Assembly (NCBI RefSeq): GCF_022171985.1
Contig: NZ_JAJVHF010000011.1
Span: 1-63,499 of the forward strand
Source of the DNA: Huaxiibacter chinensis
GTDB taxonomy: Bacteria > Pseudomonadota > Gammaproteobacteria > Enterobacterales > Enterobacteriaceae
Length of the DNA: 63,499 nt
Direction of reading: 5' to 3'
In this document: positions 20,486 to 31,284 of the stretch, one piece after another
How positions within the stretch are numbered: position 1 is the first letter of the stretch
How the letters are laid out: every line of letters starts with the position of its first letter
Translations under genes and position numbers: made by a program
Notes under the pieces: generated by a model
Seen by the model: only the letters and a program-made list of their open reading frames with translations
What the model was told of the DNA's origin: nothing
Database searches by the model: none

Positions 20486-22918
20486 TTACAGCAGTTTAGC
20501 CAGACGATTGATATCAGACTGGATGGCACCGGCAGTGACATCGCGTCCGGCTCCCGGGCCACGAATGACCAGAGGATTATCACGGTACCAGCGGCTTTCG
20601 ATGGCGAAGACATTATCGCATGGCAGCAGAGCCGCCAGAGGATGCTCGGTACGCACCGCCTCTACGCCGACGCGGGCTTTGCCGTGGGCATCGAAACGCG
20701 CCACGTAACGCAGGACCAGCCCCATTTCGCGCGCGGCCTCAAGACGTTGCAGCATCTGGTCGTTTAACTCATCGCCGTTTTCAAAGAAGTGATCGACCGA
20801 TCCTTCCTCGCAACCCGAAGGTACCAGTGATTCGACGCGAACCTGGTCTGGCTCAATGTCGTAACCGGCCTCGCGCGCCAGGATCACCAGCTTGCGCATG
20901 ACGTCCTTACCGGCGAGATCAACGCGCGGGTCCGGCTCGGTCAGCCCTTGCTGCCATGCCTGATCGACCAGCTCGGTAAACGGTACCGTGCCGTCGAACT
21001 GCAGGAACAGCCAGGAGAGCGTGCCCGAGAAGATACCGCTGATGGCTAAAATGCTGTCACCACTGTCAATGAGGTCACGCACGGTATGGTTAACCGGCAG
21101 ACCTGCCCCTACGGTGGCGTTATACAACCAGTAACGGCCGGTTTTTTCGAACGCATCGTGGATCTGACGATATTTATCCGTGCTGCTCGCACCCGCCAGT
21201 TTATTCGCGCTGATCACATGGAAACCGTGGCTGGCAAAATCAAGATACTGATCGGCCAGCTCTTCGCTCGCCGTGACATCCAGCACCACTAAATCATCAT
21301 AAGGGTGCGCGCGCATCCACAGGAAGAGCGACTCCTCATCCTGCTCGACCGCTTCGTCATTAAAGAAAGCCAGCGCGCGGCTGGCATCCAGTCCGTCATA
21401 GTTCAGCAGGCTGCGGCGACTGTCCACCACGCCCGCCAGCACAAATTCGAAACCGGTACGTGCCGACAGCGTTGTCTGCTCCCGCGCAAACAGCTCCAGC
21501 CAGCGGGAGCCGATATTTCCCTTACCGAAGAGCACCAGACCAATGCGCTTTTCCGCCCGGAACAGTGTGGTATGCAGTCCCTGGATCAGACTTTCGGTCG
21601 GGCCTTTACGCAGCACGGCCACCAGGCTGATGCCCTCTTCTGACTGCCAGGTAAACTCAACCGGCTGGCCTTTCAGCTGCTGCCAGAAACGGTGGCAATG
21701 CAGCGGATTACGCGTCACGCCAGCACCCACCATGGCCACCAGCGCCAGCCCCTGACGCAAACGAAGCTCGCCCGGCAGACCCGCTTCATCCAGGATTTTC
21801 AGCGCGCTGTCGACCACTTCAGCGGTATAGCAGAACTGCAAAAGCTGACGATCGTTATGCACGCCAACGGCCAGAGGACGAACCTGAGCACGTTTCAGAA
21901 TCAGATCGATCTCTTTGTGCGCCAGTTTGAAGTCCTGCCCCGCCGGGACCTGGAACTCAATCAGACAGATGTCATCATGACTGGTGACAATACGCGCCCC
22001 CGTTCCGGAGGCCAGCACGCGTTCAATACGGGTTGACCCCTGATCCGGCGTATAGCTACAGCGTAACTGGAGATCAATGTCGCTACCGGAAACCGGCTGC
22101 AGGGTACGGGCGTGCAGAACCGGCGCGGCCAGACGCGCCAACTCACTGGCCTCGTCCAGGCGTAGCAGCGGCAGCAGGCAGGCATCTTTCACCTTGCGCG
22201 GATCGGCACTGTATACACCGGCGACGTCGCTCCAGATGGTAACGCGGGAAACGCCTGCCAGCGCGCCGATTTGGGTCGCGGAGTAGTCAGAACCGTTACG
22301 TCCGAGCAGCACGGTTTCACCCGCGTTGCTGCGGCTGATAAAGCCCGTCACCACGATGCGTTTGCCCGGATGCTGCACCAGCAGTTGTTGCAGCAGCGGA
22401 TAAGACAACCCTTCATCCACCTGCGGCTGCGCGGCGCGTTCGGCGCGTAAGAAATCACGCGCATCAAGCCAGGCCGCCTCGAGGCCTTGCTGTTGCAGTA
22501 CTGCCGCCATCAGGCGCGCTGACCACACCTCGCCGTGACCGACGACCTCCGCATACACCGCATCGGTAATGCCGCTGTCCAGCAGGCCGGCAAGGCGTTC
22601 AAGATCGTGCACAAACGCGCTGATAAGCGTATCCGCTACCGCCGGTGGGACTAATCCGGCAATCAGCTCACTTTGATAACGGCGTAACGACTGTTGAACC
22701 TGATGCGCAGAAAGACGATCGGTCTGGCTTAATTTCAGCCAGCTAATCAACTGGTTGGTGGTGCTGCCCGCCGCAGAGACAACCATCATGTCCCCCGGCT
22801 GCGAATACTCTGTCATGATCCCTGCGACACGCAGATAACATTTCACATCAGCAAGACTACTACCACCAAACTTGTGCAGTTGACGACCCAACGCCCCTGC
22901 CTGCGCTATCACACTCAT
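20486..22918 (-). CDS. metL: Bifunctional aspartokinase II / homoserine dehydrogenase II
   Basis: MetL catalyses the first and third steps from aspartate toward methionine. It has 810 residues, as in E. coli. The aspartokinase domain is at the N terminus (LHKFGGSSLADVKCYLRVA region, then GRNGSDYSA near residue 213). A regulatory linker follows. The homoserine dehydrogenase domain begins near residue 460, with the NAD(P) motif VLFGKGNIGSRWLEL and later LYNATVGAGLPV. The start is 2 bases after the metB stop, so the two form the metBL operon under the MET boxes shared with metJ. Confidence 0.98.
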   Translation of the reverse strand: MSVIAQAGALGRQLHKFGGSSLADVKCYLRVAGIMTEYSQPGDMMVVSAAGSTTNQLISWLKLSQTDRLSAHQVQQSLRRYQSELIAGLVPPAVADTLISAFVHDLERLAGLLDSGITDAVYAEVVGHGEVWSARLMAAVLQQQGLEAAWLDARDFLRAERAAQPQVDEGLSYPLLQQLLVQHPGKRIVVTGFISRSNAGETVLLGRNGSDYSATQIGALAGVSRVTIWSDVAGVYSADPRKVKDACLLPLLRLDEASELARLAAPVLHARTLQPVSGSDIDLQLRCSYTPDQGSTRIERVLASGTGARIVTSHDDICLIEFQVPAGQDFKLAHKEIDLILKRAQVRPLAVGVHNDRQLLQFCYTAEVVDSALKILDEAGLPGELRLRQGLALVAMVGAGVTRNPLHCHRFWQQLKGQPVEFTWQSEEGISLVAVLRKGPTESLIQGLHTTLFRAEKRIGLVLFGKGNIGSRWLELFAREQTTLSARTGFEFVLAGVVDSRRSLLNYDGLDASRALAFFNDEAVEQDEESLFLWMRAHPYDDLVVLDVTASEELADQYLDFASHGFHVISANKLAGASSTDKYRQIHDAFEKTGRYWLYNATVGAGLPVNHTVRDLIDSGDSILAISGIFSGTLSWLFLQFDGTVPFTELVDQAWQQGLTEPDPRVDLAGKDVMRKLVILAREAGYDIEPDQVRVESLVPSGCEEGSVDHFFENGDELNDQMLQRLEAAREMGLVLRYVARFDAHGKARVGVEAVRTEHPLAALLPCDNVFAIESRWYRDNPLVIRGPGAGRDVTAGAIQSDINRLAKLL

Positions 22919-22920
22919 GA

Positions 22921-24081
22921 TTACCCCTTGGCCGCGACCTGGAAGCCATTTTCCAGATCGGCAATTAAATCTTCACAATCTTCAATGCCGGTCGAGATGC
23001 GAAGCAGCGTCTCAGAAATACCGGCGGCGGCACGCGCCTCAGGCGCCATACCCGCGTGCGTCATGGTTGCGGCGTGGGAGATTAAGCTTTCGACTCCCCC
23101 TAACGATTCCGCCAGCGTAAACAATGACAACCCGCTCAGGAAGCGACGCAGCGTTTGCTCGTCACCGTCCATTTCAAAACTTAACATCGCGCCGAAGCCT
23201 TTCTGCTGGCGCGCCGCGATCTCGTGACCCTGATTTTCCGGCAGCGACGGGTGATACAATTTTTTCACCAGCGGCTGTGTTTTCAGGAAATCAACGATCG
23301 CCTGGGCATTTCGTTGTGCCACTTCCATGCGCGGTGACAACGTGCGTAATCCGCGAAGCAGCAGATAGCTGTCAAACGCGCTGCCGGTAACGCCAATGTT
23401 ATTGGCCCACCATGCCAGTTCAGTGACAAGCGCCGGATCTTTTGCAATCACCACGCCGGCGACCACGTCAGAATGCCCGTTCAGATATTTGGTGCATGAA
23501 TGCAACACAAGATCTGCTCCCAGTGCCAGCGGGTTCTGAAGCGCCGGACTGAGGAACGTATTATCCACTACACTTATCGCTCCCGCATCCCTTGCGAGCT
23601 GACAAATTTTCGCAATATCGACAACGCGCAGCAAAGGATTGCTTGGACTTTCCACTAATACCAGCTTTGGCTTTTGCTCAAGTGCTTGTTTTAGGGCGTT
23701 TTCATCATTCTGATCGACGAACAACACTCGATAACAGCCGCGCTTTTCCAGGCTGTCAAAAAGGCGGTAGCTGCCGCCATAGCAATCATGTGGTGCAATA
23801 AGCAGGTCGCCGGGCTTCAGGAATACGGTTGTCACCAGATGAATAGCCGACATGCCGGTATTGGTCAGGACCGCGCCCGCACCGCCTTCCAGTTCCGCCA
23901 GCGCACGCTGGGTGACATCACGCGTAGGATTGCCACGGCGCGAATAATCATGCGCACGCGGTTCATTGAATCCGGTGAAGTTATAGGTACTGGAAAGATG
24001 AATTGGCGGGACAACACAGCCGTACTGCTCGTCATCATTCAATCCGCTACGCACTGCGATGGTGGCCTGTTTACGCGTCAT
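22921..24081 (-). CDS. metB: Cystathionine gamma-synthase
   Basis: MetB joins O-succinylhomoserine and cysteine into cystathionine using pyridoxal phosphate. It has 386 residues, as in E. coli. The PLP lysine is in HSCTKYLNGHSDVVAG near residue 198, and SRRGNPTRD near 48 and TNTGMSAIHL near 73 are typical of the Cys/Met metabolism PLP family. It is first in metBL and divergent from metJ. The operator at 24143-24174 lies between them. Confidence 0.98.
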   Translation of the reverse strand: MTRKQATIAVRSGLNDDEQYGCVVPPIHLSSTYNFTGFNEPRAHDYSRRGNPTRDVTQRALAELEGGAGAVLTNTGMSAIHLVTTVFLKPGDLLIAPHDCYGGSYRLFDSLEKRGCYRVLFVDQNDENALKQALEQKPKLVLVESPSNPLLRVVDIAKICQLARDAGAISVVDNTFLSPALQNPLALGADLVLHSCTKYLNGHSDVVAGVVIAKDPALVTELAWWANNIGVTGSAFDSYLLLRGLRTLSPRMEVAQRNAQAIVDFLKTQPLVKKLYHPSLPENQGHEIAARQQKGFGAMLSFEMDGDEQTLRRFLSGLSLFTLAESLGGVESLISHAATMTHAGMAPEARAAAGISETLLRISTGIEDCEDLIADLENGFQVAAKG

Positions 24082-24142
24082 GGTGAAGGCTTCCTGGCTT
24101 ATTAGAGGAAAAGTCAGGCACCAGAGTAAACATTGAAAGTAT

Positions 24143-24174
24143 GGACGTCAATACATCTGGACATCTAAACTTCT
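24143..24174. promoter_or_regulatory. Tandem MET boxes between metB and metJ
   Basis: Four contiguous 8-mers, GGACGTCA, ATACATCT, GGACATCT and AAACTTCT, each match AGACGTCT at 6 of 8 positions. This is the classic metJ/metB operator. MetJ bound to S-adenosylmethionine would repress metBL and its own gene. Confidence 0.94.
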
Positions 24175-24358
24175 TTGCGTATAGATTGAGCAATGCGAGA
24201 ATAGCCGTTAAAATTACATGCTTTAGTGCACGCCGCAGGCGCAATATCCGTGTCACGATAGCGTCTCTACGGTAAACTACGCGAGATTATGGTTCATAAC
24301 CCTCAGTATGCTGTGGTTTTGAGCCCTTATAAATGACAGAGAGGATTAAAGGTATCTC

Positions 24359-24676
24359 ATGGCTGAATGGAGCGGCGAATATATCAGCCCATACGCTGAG
24401 CACGGTAAGAAGAGTGAACAAGTAAAAAAAATTACGGTTTCCATTCCTCTGAAGGTGTTAAAGATCCTCACCGATGAACGCACGCGTCGTCAGGTGAACA
24501 ACCTGCGTCACGCCACCAACAGCGAACTGCTGTGCGAGGCGTTCCTGCATGCATTTACCGGTCAACCGTTGCCGAATGATGAAGATCTGCGCAAAGAGCG
24601 AAGTGATGAAATTCCGGAAGCGGCGAAAGTGATTATGCGTGAACTGGGCATCGACCCGGATACGTGGGAATACTAA
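24359..24676 (+). CDS. metJ: Methionine repressor
   Basis: MetJ is a ribbon-helix-helix repressor that uses S-adenosylmethionine as co-repressor. The 105-residue protein is nearly identical to E. coli MetJ. The DNA-contacting beta strand is KKITVSIPL (residues 22-30), followed by the helices holding [22 protein letters not shown]. It is divergent from metBL. Its target sites in this window are clear at metB/metJ and metF, and possible at btuB/trmA. Confidence 0.99.
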
Positions 24677-24699
24677 ATCTGTGCAGGCTACCTACACAG

Positions 24700-24725
24700 A
24701 TCCCTCCCGCTGGGCTAACTCAGCG
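24700..24725. other. Hairpin between the converging metJ and porin genes
   Basis: CCCGCTG pairs with CAGCGGG around GGCTAACT. Neither side has a strong T run, so intrinsic termination is uncertain, but the position 3' of both converging genes suggests a transcript end. Confidence 0.5.
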
Positions 24726-24755
24726 GGAAGGTCATTAACAGGCTAACAAAGGCGA

Positions 24756-25436
24756 CTAGAAATTATACCCTAACCCTACGCGAAAGCGCGTCTGACGATC
24801 GTCCGTGGTTGCAGTGTTATAGCCAGAAGCCACATTGCCCACTTCAGCGAAAGGCACCCAGGAATCGAGAGTATAAGCCACACGGAAGTTATATTCGTAA
24901 TCCTCTTTTTTATTATTATACAGATTCTCGTTATCGGCGAATTTATACAATCCGTTCAGTTCAAACAACCAGCTATTTACGTTATACCCAAACCAGACTT
25001 CCGGACGATAAACCATGCGATCGTCTTTGCCGTCTGCATTTCTTCGGGTATATTCAGTGCGATAACGGAATGCCGTCCACCAGTGTTCATCAATATTATA
25101 TTGCGCACGTAAATAAGGTTTATAGATGGTCATATCATCGCCCATCTCTACGGCGATACCGGGCTGCCAGATGATATCTTGCCACGTGAATTGATAACTG
25201 GCGGTGTATTCATTGCTGTTACTTTCCATATTATTTAACGCATCGTTTGACTGTTTGTCATCAGAGCGTGACACCGCCTCTACCGCCACGCCAAAGCCTG
25301 TAGCAAAGCGGTGGGACATATAAACACGATCGTAGTTTCGACCATCGTCGTAGTACTCATGTCGATAATCAACATAACCCGCCTGGGCCGCGCATGTCAT
25401 TAATGGAAGTACGAATAAAAAATACTGCGTTCTCAT
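24756..25436 (-). CDS. KdgM-family outer-membrane porin (oligosaccharide-type)
   Basis: The start at MRTQYF gives 226 residues with a 19-residue signal peptide ending CAAQA. The mature protein starts GYVDYRHEYYDDGRNYDR and shows alternating aromatic strands throughout, ending in GLGYNF with a C-terminal phenylalanine, as expected of a small beta barrel. Length and pattern fit the KdgM/NanC/OmpL family, whose members pass oligogalacturonates, sialic acid or other acidic sugars. The substrate here cannot be read from sequence. It replaces yiiX of E. coli between metJ and rpmE and has no sugar-catabolic neighbour. An upstream in-frame ATG at 25487 is disfavoured because it would mask the signal peptide. 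Confidence 0.82.
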   Translation of the reverse strand: MRTQYFLFVLPLMTCAAQAGYVDYRHEYYDDGRNYDRVYMSHRFATGFGVAVEAVSRSDDKQSNDALNNMESNSNEYTASYQFTWQDIIWQPGIAVEMGDDMTIYKPYLRAQYNIDEHWWTAFRYRTEYTRRNADGKDDRMVYRPEVWFGYNVNSWLFELNGLYKFADNENLYNNKKEDYEYNFRVAYTLDSWVPFAEVGNVASGYNTATTDDRQTRFRVGLGYNF

Positions 25437-25782
25437 AATAAATCCCTTATTAAGGTATCTGTGCCGTCCAACCGACGCTGGCGTCAACGTCCGAAATAAA
25501 AAATTAAAGACGCGCGCAGTGTAGAATCAGAATAAGGGAGAAACCTTTTATTGATTGCCAGCCACCGTTATTTAATGGCAATAAACAAAAGGAAGTCAGG
25601 ACAAACATCACTGTCTGGCTAAAGATAATTTTGATAAATGAATTAAAGCATTAACGCGGGCGAGGGTTTATTTTTAATAAAAATGAAATATAAATTTATA
25701 ATTTGTATAGGGGCTTATAAATGATTCAGGAAAGAAATTTCAGATACAAAAAAACCGCCCGAGGGCGGTTTCTTCTGGATGC
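25437..25782. other. A/T-rich spacer upstream of the KdgM-family porin
   Basis: These 346 bp contain no convincing gene. The part from about 25540 to 25745 is clearly richer in A+T than its neighbours. A segment at 25675-25700 (AAAAATGAAATATAAATTTA) weakly recalls a KdgR-type site but is not convincing. The rpmE terminator occupies 25746-25771. Confidence 0.6.
25746..25771 (-). terminator. rpmE terminator
   Basis: On the minus strand AACCGCCC-tc-GGGCGGTT is followed by seven or more Ts. It starts 12 bases after the rpmE stop. Confidence 0.93.
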
Positions 25783-25995
25783 TTATTTCGCGCCCGGGAT
25801 GCTGAAACGCTTGTTGAAGCGGTCAACACGGCCACCGGTTGCAACATCACGCTGCTTACCAGTGTAGAACGGGTGGCATTTGCCGCACACGTCCAGGTTC
25901 AGATCGTGGCCCACGGTGGAGCGGATCTGGATAGAGTTACCGCAAGAACAGTTTGCAGTAATCATTTCGTATTTCGGGTGAATATCTTTTTTCAT
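25783..25995 (-). CDS. rpmE: 50S ribosomal protein L31, zinc-binding type
   Basis: L31 is part of the large subunit and bridges to the small subunit. The 70-residue protein keeps the four zinc-ligand cysteines: CSC near residues 16-18 and CGKC near 37-40. It is therefore the C+ paralogue used when zinc is plentiful, not the zinc-independent YkgM type. It is divergent from priA across a 200-bp spacer and has a strong terminator. Confidence 0.98.
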   Translation of the reverse strand: MKKDIHPKYEMITANCSCGNSIQIRSTVGHDLNLDVCGKCHPFYTGKQRDVATGGRVDRFNKRFSIPGAK

Positions 25996-26066
25996 GGGAG
26001 AACCTCAGTTAAGGCCGCGTCGCTCTTCCAGCCCTAACGCCAGACACCACGCGATGTTGAATGTAA

Positions 26067-28391
<2,325 letters not shown>

Positions 28392-28522
28392 GCCATGGTG
28401 CGAGGCGGATCGAAAAATTGAATGCATCTCACACTTTTTGTGAAAATTCTGTAACCGCTTCCATAAACTATCTGTAAAAATGGTCGGGTGAGTCGTTCAG
28501 TGTTCCCTGCGAGGAGAAGACG

Positions 28523-29548
28523 TTGAAGTCCAGGAAAGAGGTTGCTCCGGCGACCATGAAAGACGTTGCCCTGAAAGCCAATGTATCCACGGCAACCGTG
28601 TCCCGAGCATTAATGAACCCGGATAAAGTTTCTCAGTCAACCCGTAACAAGGTCGAACAGGCGGCGCTGGAAGTGGGATACCTTCCGCAAGCGATGGGGC
28701 GGAACGTTAAACGTAATGAGTCCCGCACAATCCTGGTTATCGTGCCGGATATTTGCGATCCCTTTTTTAGCGAAATTATTCGCGGCATTGAGGTCACGGC
28801 GGCAGCGCAAGGCTATCTGGTGCTAATTGGCGACTGCGCCCATCAGAATCAGCAAGAAAAAACCTTTATCGATCTGATTATCACCAAACAAATCGACGGC
28901 ATGCTGCTGCTTGGCTCGCGTCTGCCCTTTGATGCCAGCATCGAAGAACAACGCAATCTGCCGCCAATGGTCATGGCCAATGAATTCGCGCCAGAGCTTA
29001 AATTACCGACCGTGCATATCGACAACCTGACCGCCGCGTTCAACGCCGTGAACTATCTCCAGGAGTTGGGGCATAAGCGCATTGGCTGCATCGCCGGGCC
29101 GGAAGAGATGCCGCTGTGCCATTACCGTCTTCAGGGCTACGTGCAGGCGCTGCGCCGCACAGGCGTAACGGTGGACCCCCATTACATCGCCCGGGGTGAT
29201 TTCACCTTTGAAGCGGGTGGACTGGCGCTGGAAAAGTTACTGGCGCTGCCGGAACCGCCAACCGCGGTATTTTGTCACAGTGACGTGATGGCGCTGGGGG
29301 CATTGTCCTTTGCTAAGCGCCGCGGCCTGCGGGTGCCGAAAGATCTCTCTATCATCGGCTTTGACAATATTTCACTGTCAGAATTTTGCGATCCGCCGCT
29401 CTCGACCGTGGCTCAACCGCGCTATGACATTGGCCGTGAAGCCATGCTTTTGCTCCTCGATCAGCTTCATGGACAAACGGTAAACAGCGGGTCACGTTTG
29501 CTCGACTGCGAACTCATCATTCGGGGTTCAACACAGGCCCTTACTTAA
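28523..29548 (+). CDS. cytR: LacI-family repressor of nucleoside uptake and catabolism
   Basis: CytR represses nucleoside transport and catabolic genes together with CRP and is induced by cytidine. It has 341 residues. The start is a TTG codon placed 7 bases after GAGGAGAAG, which fits the E. coli start. The LacI helix-turn-helix is at residues 11-35 (MKDVALKANVSTATVSRALM), followed by the hinge and the periplasmic-binding-like ligand domain (ILVIVPDICDPFFSEI onward). It is followed by ftsN after 93 bp. Confidence 0.97.
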   Translation: MKSRKEVAPATMKDVALKANVSTATVSRALMNPDKVSQSTRNKVEQAALEVGYLPQAMGRNVKRNESRTILVIVPDICDPFFSEIIRGIEVTAAAQGYLVLIGDCAHQNQQEKTFIDLIITKQIDGMLLLGSRLPFDASIEEQRNLPPMVMANEFAPELKLPTVHIDNLTAAFNAVNYLQELGHKRIGCIAGPEEMPLCHYRLQGYVQALRRTGVTVDPHYIARGDFTFEAGGLALEKLLALPEPPTAVFCHSDVMALGALSFAKRRGLRVPKDLSIIGFDNISLSEFCDPPLSTVAQPRYDIGREAMLLLLDQLHGQTVNSGSRLLDCELIIRGSTQALT

Positions 29549-29641
29549 AGTAAATGGCTTTCGGACTTCCGTGTCTGTTCAAAGGCCCGCCGCTTAAGTA
29601 ACATGGCGGGCTGACGAACGAATAAATACAGCGAAACGATA

Positions 29642-30652
29642 GTGGCACAACGAGATTATGTACGTCGCGGCCAGCCGGCACCTTCGCGACGCAAAAAGAG
29701 CACTTCCCGGAGCAAGCAACGCAGCCTGCCTTCTGTCTCGCCTGCAATGGTCGCCATCGCTGCGGCTGTACTGGTGGCCTTTATCGGTGGTCTGTACTTC
29801 ATCACGCACCATAAAAAAGAAGAAGCCGAAGCGCTCCAGGGCAATAAAGTGGTCGGGAATGGCTTGCCGCCGAAACCAGAAGAACGCTGGCGCTATATCA
29901 AAGAGCTGGAAAGCCGCCAGCCGGGCGTGCGTGCGCCTACGGAACCGTCTGCGGGCGGCGAAGTGAAAAACGCCGACCAGCTGACCAATGAACAGCGCCA
30001 GCTGCTGGCACAAATGCAGGCCGATATGCGCCAGTCGCCCACGCAGCTGACGGAAGTGCCGTGGAACGAGCAAACGCCACAGCAGCGTCAGCAGACGCTG
30101 CAACGCCAGCGCCTGGTGCAGCAACAGCAGCAACAGCAAATGAACCAGACGCAGCCGGTGCAGCAGCCGCGTACACAGCCACGCGTGGCCGAACAACCGT
30201 ATCAGCAGCCGCAGCAACAGACGCGCACCGTGCAGTCTCAACCGACGCAGCCGACGCGTCAGGCTCAGACGCAGTCAAAACCAACGGCAACGTCACAGCC
30301 TTATCAGGATCTTCTGCAAACGCCGGCACACAACACCGCGCAGCAGCCAAAAGCGCAGCCACAGCAAAGTGCGCCGGTGACCAAAGAAGCCGACGCGCCG
30401 AAGCAAACCGCTGAGAAAAAAGATGAACGCCGCTGGATGGTTCAGTGCGGTTCGTTTAAAGGCGCCGAACAGGCGGAAACCGTTCGCGCACAGCTGGCCT
30501 TTGAAGGCTTTGACTCCCGCATTACCACTAATAATGGCTGGAATCGCGTGGTGATAGGCCCGGTGAAAGGCAAAGATAATGCGGATGGCACCATCAGCCG
30601 TCTGAAGATTGCCGGCCACTCAAACTGTATTCGCCTCGCCTCTGGGGGTTGA
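29642..30652 (+). CDS. ftsN: Cell division protein FtsN
   Basis: FtsN is the late division protein that triggers septal peptidoglycan synthesis. The start is GTG, as in E. coli, giving 336 residues. There is a basic cytoplasmic N terminus (MAQRDYVRRGQPAPSRRKK) and one membrane segment at about residues 36-55. The activating EERWRYIKELE helix is near residue 80. A long Q/P-rich linker with a run of seven glutamines follows. The C-terminal SPOR domain runs from about residue 263, with its two cysteines in VQCGSF and SNCIRL. The linker is unusually glutamine-rich. Its TGA stop lies inside the heat-shock promoter of hslVU. Confidence 0.97.
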   Translation: MAQRDYVRRGQPAPSRRKKSTSRSKQRSLPSVSPAMVAIAAAVLVAFIGGLYFITHHKKEEAEALQGNKVVGNGLPPKPEERWRYIKELESRQPGVRAPTEPSAGGEVKNADQLTNEQRQLLAQMQADMRQSPTQLTEVPWNEQTPQQRQQTLQRQRLVQQQQQQQMNQTQPVQQPRTQPRVAEQPYQQPQQQTRTVQSQPTQPTRQAQTQSKPTATSQPYQDLLQTPAHNTAQQPKAQPQQSAPVTKEADAPKQTAEKKDERRWMVQCGSFKGAEQAETVRAQLAFEGFDSRITTNNGWNRVVIGPVKGKDNADGTISRLKIAGHSNCIRLASGG

Positions 30653-30675
30653 AACCCCCAAAATCCCCCCCATCT
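30647..30675 (+). promoter_or_regulatory. Sigma-32 heat-shock promoter of hslVU
   Basis: The -35 GTTGAAA (30648-30654) and the -10 CCCCATCT (30668-30675) are separated by 13 bp, matching the sigma-32 pattern. The -35 contains the ftsN stop codon. It also sits within GGGGGTT-ga-AACCCCC, a 7-bp inverted repeat. Confidence 0.85.
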
Positions 30676-30688
30676 ATCATTCTATTCA

Positions 30689-30710
30689 GCCCTGAGCATT
30701 GGCTCGGGGC
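30689..30710 (+). promoter_or_regulatory. Stem-loop in the hslV leader RNA
   Basis: GCCCTGAGC (30689-30697) pairs with GCTCGGGGC (30702-30710) with one G-U pair and a 4-base loop. A 5'-leader stem-loop at this place in E. coli stabilises hslVU mRNA. It lies 34 bases before the GTG start. Confidence 0.7.
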
Positions 30711-30744
30711 CCCTATTCAGAATATGTAACCAGGGGGTCTGCTC

Positions 30745-31275
30745 GTGACAACAATTGTAAGTGTACGCCGTAACGGCCAGGTGGTGATTGCCGGTGATGG
30801 CCAGGCCACACTGGGTAATACCGTCATGAAGGGCAACGTCAAAAAAGTCCGTCGTCTTTATAACGACAAAGTGATCGCCGGTTTTGCTGGCGGTACGGCT
30901 GACGCCTTCACGCTGTTTGAACTTTTTGAACGCAAACTGGAAATGCACCAGGGGCATCTGGTGAAAGCCGCCGTTGAGCTGGCAAAAGACTGGCGTACCG
31001 ACCGCATGCTGCGCAAGCTTGAAGCCTTGCTGGCCGTCGCAGACGAAAATGCCTCCCTCATCATCACGGGGAACGGCGACGTCATCCAACCTGAAAACGA
31101 TCTGATTGCGATTGGCTCTGGCGGCCCATACGCCCAGGCCGCCGCTCGCGCCCTGTTGGAAAACACCGACATGAACGCGCGCGATATCGCGGTGAAAGCG
31201 TTGGATATTGCAGGTGATATCTGCATTTATACCAACCACAACCACACTATTGAAGAATTAGCCTCTAAAGCGTAA
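30745..31275 (+). CDS. hslV: ATP-dependent protease peptidase subunit
   Basis: HslV (ClpQ) forms a two-ring dodecamer and degrades proteins unfolded by HslU, including SulA and RpoH in E. coli. It has 176 residues with a GTG start preceded by AGGGGG. After removal of the initiator the N-terminal catalytic threonine of TTIVSVRR is exposed, as in proteasome beta subunits. [11 protein letters not shown] and [13 protein letters not shown] are conserved. It is 9 bp upstream of hslU and is heat-induced through the sigma-32 promoter. Confidence 0.98.
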   Translation: MTTIVSVRRNGQVVIAGDGQATLGNTVMKGNVKKVRRLYNDKVIAGFAGGTADAFTLFELFERKLEMHQGHLVKAAVELAKDWRTDRMLRKLEALLAVADENASLIITGNGDVIQPENDLIAIGSGGPYAQAAARALLENTDMNARDIAVKALDIAGDICIYTNHNHTIEELASKA

Positions 31276-31284
31276 GGATCTCCC

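Noticed and set aside
25675..25700. KdgR-like operator upstream of the porin
   Set aside because: Resemblance is limited to AATGAAA in a strongly A/T-rich segment; the second half does not match.
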